DNA of 17,705 nt from NCBI GenBank assembly GCA_017601265.1, contig JAFNJA010000026.1, positions 1-17,705 of the forward strand, given 5' to 3'. Within the stretch, counting starts at the first letter, position 1; each line of letters opens with the position of its first letter. Below are positions 15,700-17,705 of this stretch, piece by piece. A model generated the notes under the pieces. That model did no database searches. It worked only from the letters and a program-made list of their open reading frames with translations, and was not told the DNA's origin. The position numbers were made by a program, and so were the translations under genes. This DNA is from Candidatus Brockarchaeota archaeon. GTDB lineage: Archaea; Thermoproteota; EX4484-205; DTQO01.

Positions 15700-15717
15700 T
15701 TCCGCGCTTCGCCTGCG
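15700..15717 (-). other. tRNA intron at position 29/30 (18 nt)
   Basis: CCGC (15723-15720) pairs with GCGG (15705-15702) as the 4-bp central helix. The 3-nt bulges AGC and AAG lie on opposite strands, flanked by AGC/GCT outside and a GC/GC stem with a 7-nt loop inside. Cutting after the second base of each bulge restores a continuous CAGGG/CCCTG anticodon stem. Confidence 0.8.
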
Positions 15718-15731
15718 CTGCGGGCTAGACC

Positions 15732-15749
15732 TCGCCAGCCTTTGGCTTC
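15732..15749 (-). other. tRNA intron in the D-loop (16-18 nt)
   Basis: GCCA (15753-15750) pairs with TGGC (15737-15734), with a GAA bulge, an inner GCC-AAA-GGC hairpin and a GAG on the far side. The repeated AG makes the ends ambiguous. An 18-nt cut gives a standard D-loop, whereas a strict bulge rule gives 16 nt and a D-loop two bases longer. Confidence 0.65.
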
Positions 15750-15760
15750 TGGCTGCCCCA

Positions 15761-15791
15761 CCCTTTTAGGGCGCCGCCTCGCTAAGGTTTT
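15761..15791 (-). other. tRNA intron near position 7/8 (31 nt)
   Basis: It separates the acceptor 5' strand from T8. Because GGG occurs at both ends, the junction could be anywhere from 4/5 to 7/8. I do not find a canonical bulge-helix-bulge here; GGGG with CCCT (including one G-T) is the best central helix. The evidence is the perfect acceptor pairing and the promoter distance. Confidence 0.6.
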
Positions 15792-15822
15792 CCCCGCTGG
15801 CATCACCGGCCATCAAGGGTTT

Positions 15823-15829
15823 CATATAG
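15823..15829 (-). promoter_or_regulatory. TATA box of tRNA-iMet
   Basis: The minus strand reads CTATATG, centred at 15826, 28 bases before the first base of the 5' acceptor strand. This spacing independently supports 15798 as the tRNA 5' end. Confidence 0.65.
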
Positions 15830-15947
15830 ACTTTGTGTTTAGCGCCCCAAGGCTGGCCCGATCGCGTGAAGGCCGCCCGGGTTTGGAAGGCTCGGCCCAG
15901 GCTTCCTAGGCGCGAGGTTCGGTTGCGTCCAGGCCGAGTGGCGCCCC

Positions 15948-16586
15948 TCATTGCGGGCCCTTGAGGACCCAGATCTCGGTCCTTTCTGGCAGGTCCTCCC
16001 TGCCAACCTCCACCGACGAGGAGTCGAACCTCCTAACCCTCTCCTTGCCTTGCAGGAAAGCGTCCACCTTCTGGAGGCGGAAGGGAAGCGAGGGAGTGCC
16101 GAAATGCATGGGTATCGCCACCTTCGGCCGAACCTGGTCGACGACTATCGAGGCTTTCGCCGCGTCTATCGTGAAGGTCCCGCCGACGGGTATGAAAAGC
16201 ACGTCCACCTTGCCCATCGACCTCAGTATCTGCTCGTCGAGTATGTGGCCCAGGTCCCCGAGGTGGGCGAGGACGATCCCGTCCATCGTTACGGTGAATA
16301 TCGTGTTCCTCCCCCTCTTCGCCCCAACCTCCTCGTCGTGGAACACGTGGATCGCTTTGACGGAAAAGTCGTCGGACCTGTAGTCCCTCTTTATTGCTGC
16401 CGGGTTCCCCTTCAAAGCGTCCACGTAGTTGTGGTCCGCGTGATCGTGAGAGACGAGGACGTAGTCCGCTTCGACCGAAGGCGTGGGGTAACCAAGCTCC
16501 CTTCCGTCGAACGGGTCGAGCACTACCCTAATCCCCCCCGCGCCCGTCAGGCGGAAGCAAGCATGGCCAAGGTACTCTATCCTCAT
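15948..16586 (-). CDS. UlaG/UPF0173-type metal-dependent hydrolase (MBL fold)
   Basis: This 212-residue cytosolic protein covers the whole single-domain family. It has IEYLGHACFRL at the N-terminus, LDPFDG (23-28), the metal motif SHDHADH (H47, H49, D51, H52), FHDEEVGAKRGRNT (82-95), LAHLGDLGH (D111, H114) and PMHFGT (H161). These are the standard landmarks of COG2220/UPF0173 proteins, several of which are annotated as L-ascorbate lactonase-like or general phosphoesterase-like hydrolases. All ligands are present and the substrate is unknown. The start is ATG, with a TATA box about 39 bases upstream. The gene lies 149 bases upstream of tRNA-iMet on the same strand, but the tRNA has its own promoter. 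Confidence 0.85.
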   Translation of the reverse strand: MRIEYLGHACFRLTGAGGIRVVLDPFDGRELGYPTPSVEADYVLVSHDHADHNYVDALKGNPAAIKRDYRSDDFSVKAIHVFHDEEVGAKRGRNTIFTVTMDGIVLAHLGDLGHILDEQILRSMGKVDVLFIPVGGTFTIDAAKASIVVDQVRPKVAIPMHFGTPSLPFRLQKVDAFLQGKERVRRFDSSSVEVGREDLPERTEIWVLKGPQ

Positions 16587-16619
16587 GCCTCTTGACCCGT
16601 CCTTTTTTTCGGGGGAACG

Positions 16620-16629
16620 TGTTTATAAC
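16620..16629 (-). promoter_or_regulatory. TATA box of the UlaG-type hydrolase gene
   Basis: The minus strand reads GTTATAAAC, centred about 39 bases before ATG 16586. The same bases read TTTATAAC on the plus strand and could also serve a plus-strand transcript starting near 16651. Confidence 0.55.
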
Positions 16630-16650
16630 GGTGCCGCCCGAACGCTTATG

Positions 16651-16695
16651 CCTAACAAGTCGAGGCTTTGCTTTCCAAGTGCGAACTTGTTTTTT
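16651..16695 (+). ncRNA. Possible small hairpin RNA or terminator-like element
   Basis: AACAAGT (16654-16660) and ACTTGTT (16685-16691) form an exact 7-bp stem, extended by CG/CG across one bulged A, and T residues run to 16695. A plus-strand TATA at 16622-16628 would start a transcript at about 16651. Promoter, stem and T-run thus outline a roughly 45-nt unit, but nothing shows it is expressed. Confidence 0.25.
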
Positions 16696-16700
16696 CGGAT

Positions 16701-16710
16701 AGTTAAATAA
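16701..16710 (+). promoter_or_regulatory. TATA box with unexplained downstream region
   Basis: AGTTAAATAA is a good TATA match, but the nearest coding start is 170 bases on. A transcript from about 16732 would carry a leader of about 150 nt with two hairpins, GGAGC-AA-GCG/CGC-GCTCC (16769-16796) and CCTACG/CGTAGG (16810-16830). Confidence 0.45.
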
Positions 16711-16880
16711 GCGCCTGCCGAAAGGGTGAATAGGTCATCTTAGTACAGCCGAAAGTTCGTCCAAAGTTGGAGCAAGCGGCCGTCGGGACGCGCTCCAAAA
16801 GAGCCGTGGCCTACGTAGAAGCCTCGTAGGGCGGGCGACAGAAAGGTTCACATAGATGGCGCCGAAGCGAGAGCGGGTGT

Positions 16881-17705
16881 TTGCAGTTGGTCGTACGAAT
16901 AGGCATGGTCGGTTGCGGCGGCATGGCCCAGTCGCACATGGACTGCCTGTCCAAGATACCGGAAGCGAAGATGGTGGCTTTCGCGGACATAGTGGAGGAG
17001 AGGGCGCGCGGTTGCGCCAAGAGGTACTCGGGGAAGCCATACGCGGACTTCCACGACATGATCTCGGAGGAATCCCTGGACGCCTGCTACATCTGCATCC
17101 CGCCCTTCGCGCACGAGGACCAAGAGACCTTGTGCTCGAAAAACCGGATCCCGTTCTTCGTCGAGAAGCCCGTCGCCTTGAAGATGAAGAAGGCAAGGGA
17201 GGTCCTGGCGAGCGTCCAGAAGTACGGGGTGGTAACGCAGGTGGGGTACGTCTTGAGGTTCAACGACGCATTCCAAAAGATGAGGCAGGCGCTGCTCGAG
17301 AGGGGAGGCAAGGTCGGGTTGATCGAGATGCTCCGCCTGGGGGGCATAGCTGGCGACGAGAACCACTGGTGGAGGAGGAAGGAGCTCAGCGGGGGGCAGC
17401 TCGTGGAGCAGTCGACCCACCAGGTCGACCTCGCGAGGTGGTTCGTGGGCGAGGTTTCGTCCGTCTACGCGAGGTTCGGGCGGCAGCTCAACAAAGGCCT
17501 GCCGAATTTCACGATAGAGGACGTTTCGACGGTCGTCATGAGGTTCAGGAACGGCGCAATCGGGACCTTGACGAGCTCTTGCGCGGCTCAGGAGGGGGGC
17601 GGATTCGGGGGATTCACGATATTGGCGAAGAACCTCCAGATCCTCGCGTACGGGGGTTACAGGCTGATCGAGGGAGGCAAGTCGACGGAATACAACGAAA
17701 CCGTC
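16881..17705 (+). CDS. Gfo/Idh/MocA family oxidoreductase, 3' end outside window
   Basis: The frame is open for 275 codons and leaves the window without a stop; full members have about 330-400 residues. The N-terminal Rossmann strand VVRIGMVGCGGMAQSH carries GCGGMA (11-16). FFVEKPVAL (E95, K96, P97) is the family's nicotinamide-site lysine motif, and GGQLVEQSTHQVDLARW (171-187, H180) is the catalytic histidine region of the second domain. The family uses NAD(P) to oxidise or reduce sugars, inositols and related polyols; the substrate is not evident. No ATG lies before the first strand, and TTG at 16881 or 16887 is the plausible start. A weak TATA-like ACATAG at 16850-16855 is about 28 bases before 16881. 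Confidence 0.85.
   Translation, partial: MQLVVRIGMVGCGGMAQSHMDCLSKIPEAKMVAFADIVEERARGCAKRYSGKPYADFHDMISEESLDACYICIPPFAHEDQETLCSKNRIPFFVEKPVALKMKKAREVLASVQKYGVVTQVGYVLRFNDAFQKMRQALLERGGKVGLIEMLRLGGIAGDENHWWRRKELSGGQLVEQSTHQVDLARWFVGEVSSVYARFGRQLNKGLPNFTIEDVSTVVMRFRNGAIGTLTSSCAAQEGGGFGGFTILAKNLQILAYGGYRLIEGGKSTEYNETV

Larger units (their letters stand above)
15656..15798 (-). tRNA. Initiator tRNA-Met(CAT) gene with three short introns
   Basis: On the minus strand, AGCGGGG (15798-15792) pairs with CCCCGCT (15663-15657) over all seven acceptor pairs, and A at 15656 is the discriminator. T8-G9 and the D-stem GGGC/GCCC (15758-15755 and 15725-15722) are intact. The anticodon loop is CTCATAA (15697-15691), anticodon CAT. 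The T-arm GGTGG-TTCGAAT-CCACT is regular. The A1-T72 pair and three G-C pairs next to the loop are initiator features. Inserts interrupt it: 31 nt after the acceptor strand (15791-15761), about 18 nt in the D-loop (15749-15732) and 18 nt in the anticodon stem at 29/30 (15717-15700). Removing them leaves 76 nt with a normal 11-nt D-loop. The last insert shows a perfect bulge-helix-bulge. CCA is not encoded. A TATA box lies 28 bases upstream. Confidence 0.85.

Noticed and set aside
15656..15798. Circularly permuted or trans-split tRNA
   Set aside because: All four exons occur in normal order on one strand behind one TATA box, so intron-containing is the simpler reading.
15656..15798. tRNA-linked integration site
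   Set aside because: No second copy of the tRNA 3' end, integrase or change in composition is visible in the window.
1..17705. Defence island, CRISPR array or mobile element
   Set aside because: No regularly spaced repeats, transposase, recombinase, toxin-antitoxin pair or nuclease/helicase genes are present; MBL-fold and P-loop proteins alone are not evidence for defence.

Overview
The window reads as a chromosomal segment of a thermophilic-looking archaeon with fairly high G+C, probably from the TACK side of the tree; I cannot place it more finely. The archaeal evidence is direct. Most genes have a TATA-like box 24-40 bases before the start codon and little or no leader. TTG and GTG starts are frequent. 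There is a class III pilin signal sequence, an archaeal-type PhoU/TrkA-C plus MgtE-like transporter operon, and an initiator tRNA gene interrupted by several short introns, one of which has perfect bulge-helix-bulge geometry.

Layout, left to right. 1-1375 (+): a secreted clan-A glycoside hydrolase-like protein ending in a carboxypeptidase-regulatory-like domain and two dockerin-type calcium loops. 1554-2555 (-): an uncharacterised TIM-barrel, aldo/keto-reductase-like protein. 2730-3803 (+): a HPr-kinase/PEPCK-like P-loop protein, followed by an N-acyl-D-amino-acid deacylase family amidohydrolase (3852-5450). 5471-6556 (-): an archaeal-type aspartate-semialdehyde dehydrogenase, divergent from a DUF4438 protein (6664-7548, +). 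7549-7990: no large gene, but two hairpins, a TATA box, a Shine-Dalgarno sequence, a 28-codon ORF and a hairpin/T-run terminator lie in order. 7992-10406 (-): a three-gene operon of two PhoU/TrkA-C regulators and a two-repeat MgtE-like cation transporter. 10486-12315 (-): a protein with two metallo-beta-lactamase-fold domains. 12446-12946 (-) and 13177-14826 (+): a pilin-like protein divergent from a membrane-anchored HtrA/trypsin-type protease. 14827-15655: about 830 bases with no convincing gene. 15656-15798 (-): split-looking tRNA-iMet. 15948-16586 (-): a UlaG/UPF0173-type metal-dependent hydrolase. 16881 to the end (+): a Gfo/Idh/MocA oxidoreductase that runs off the window.

Functionally this is mostly housekeeping and surface biology: amino-acid biosynthesis, D-amino-acid and sugar-type catabolism, divalent cation transport, and secreted or envelope proteins. 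I see no CRISPR array, IS element, phage gene or defence operon. The strongest unusual item is the tRNA-iMet gene: its acceptor strand, D-arm and anticodon stem are separated by inserts of 31, about 18 and 18 nt, and removing them leaves a textbook 76-nt initiator tRNA. Next are the promoter-SD-microprotein-terminator unit at 7653-7910 and a possible structured RNA or leader at 16651-16860.
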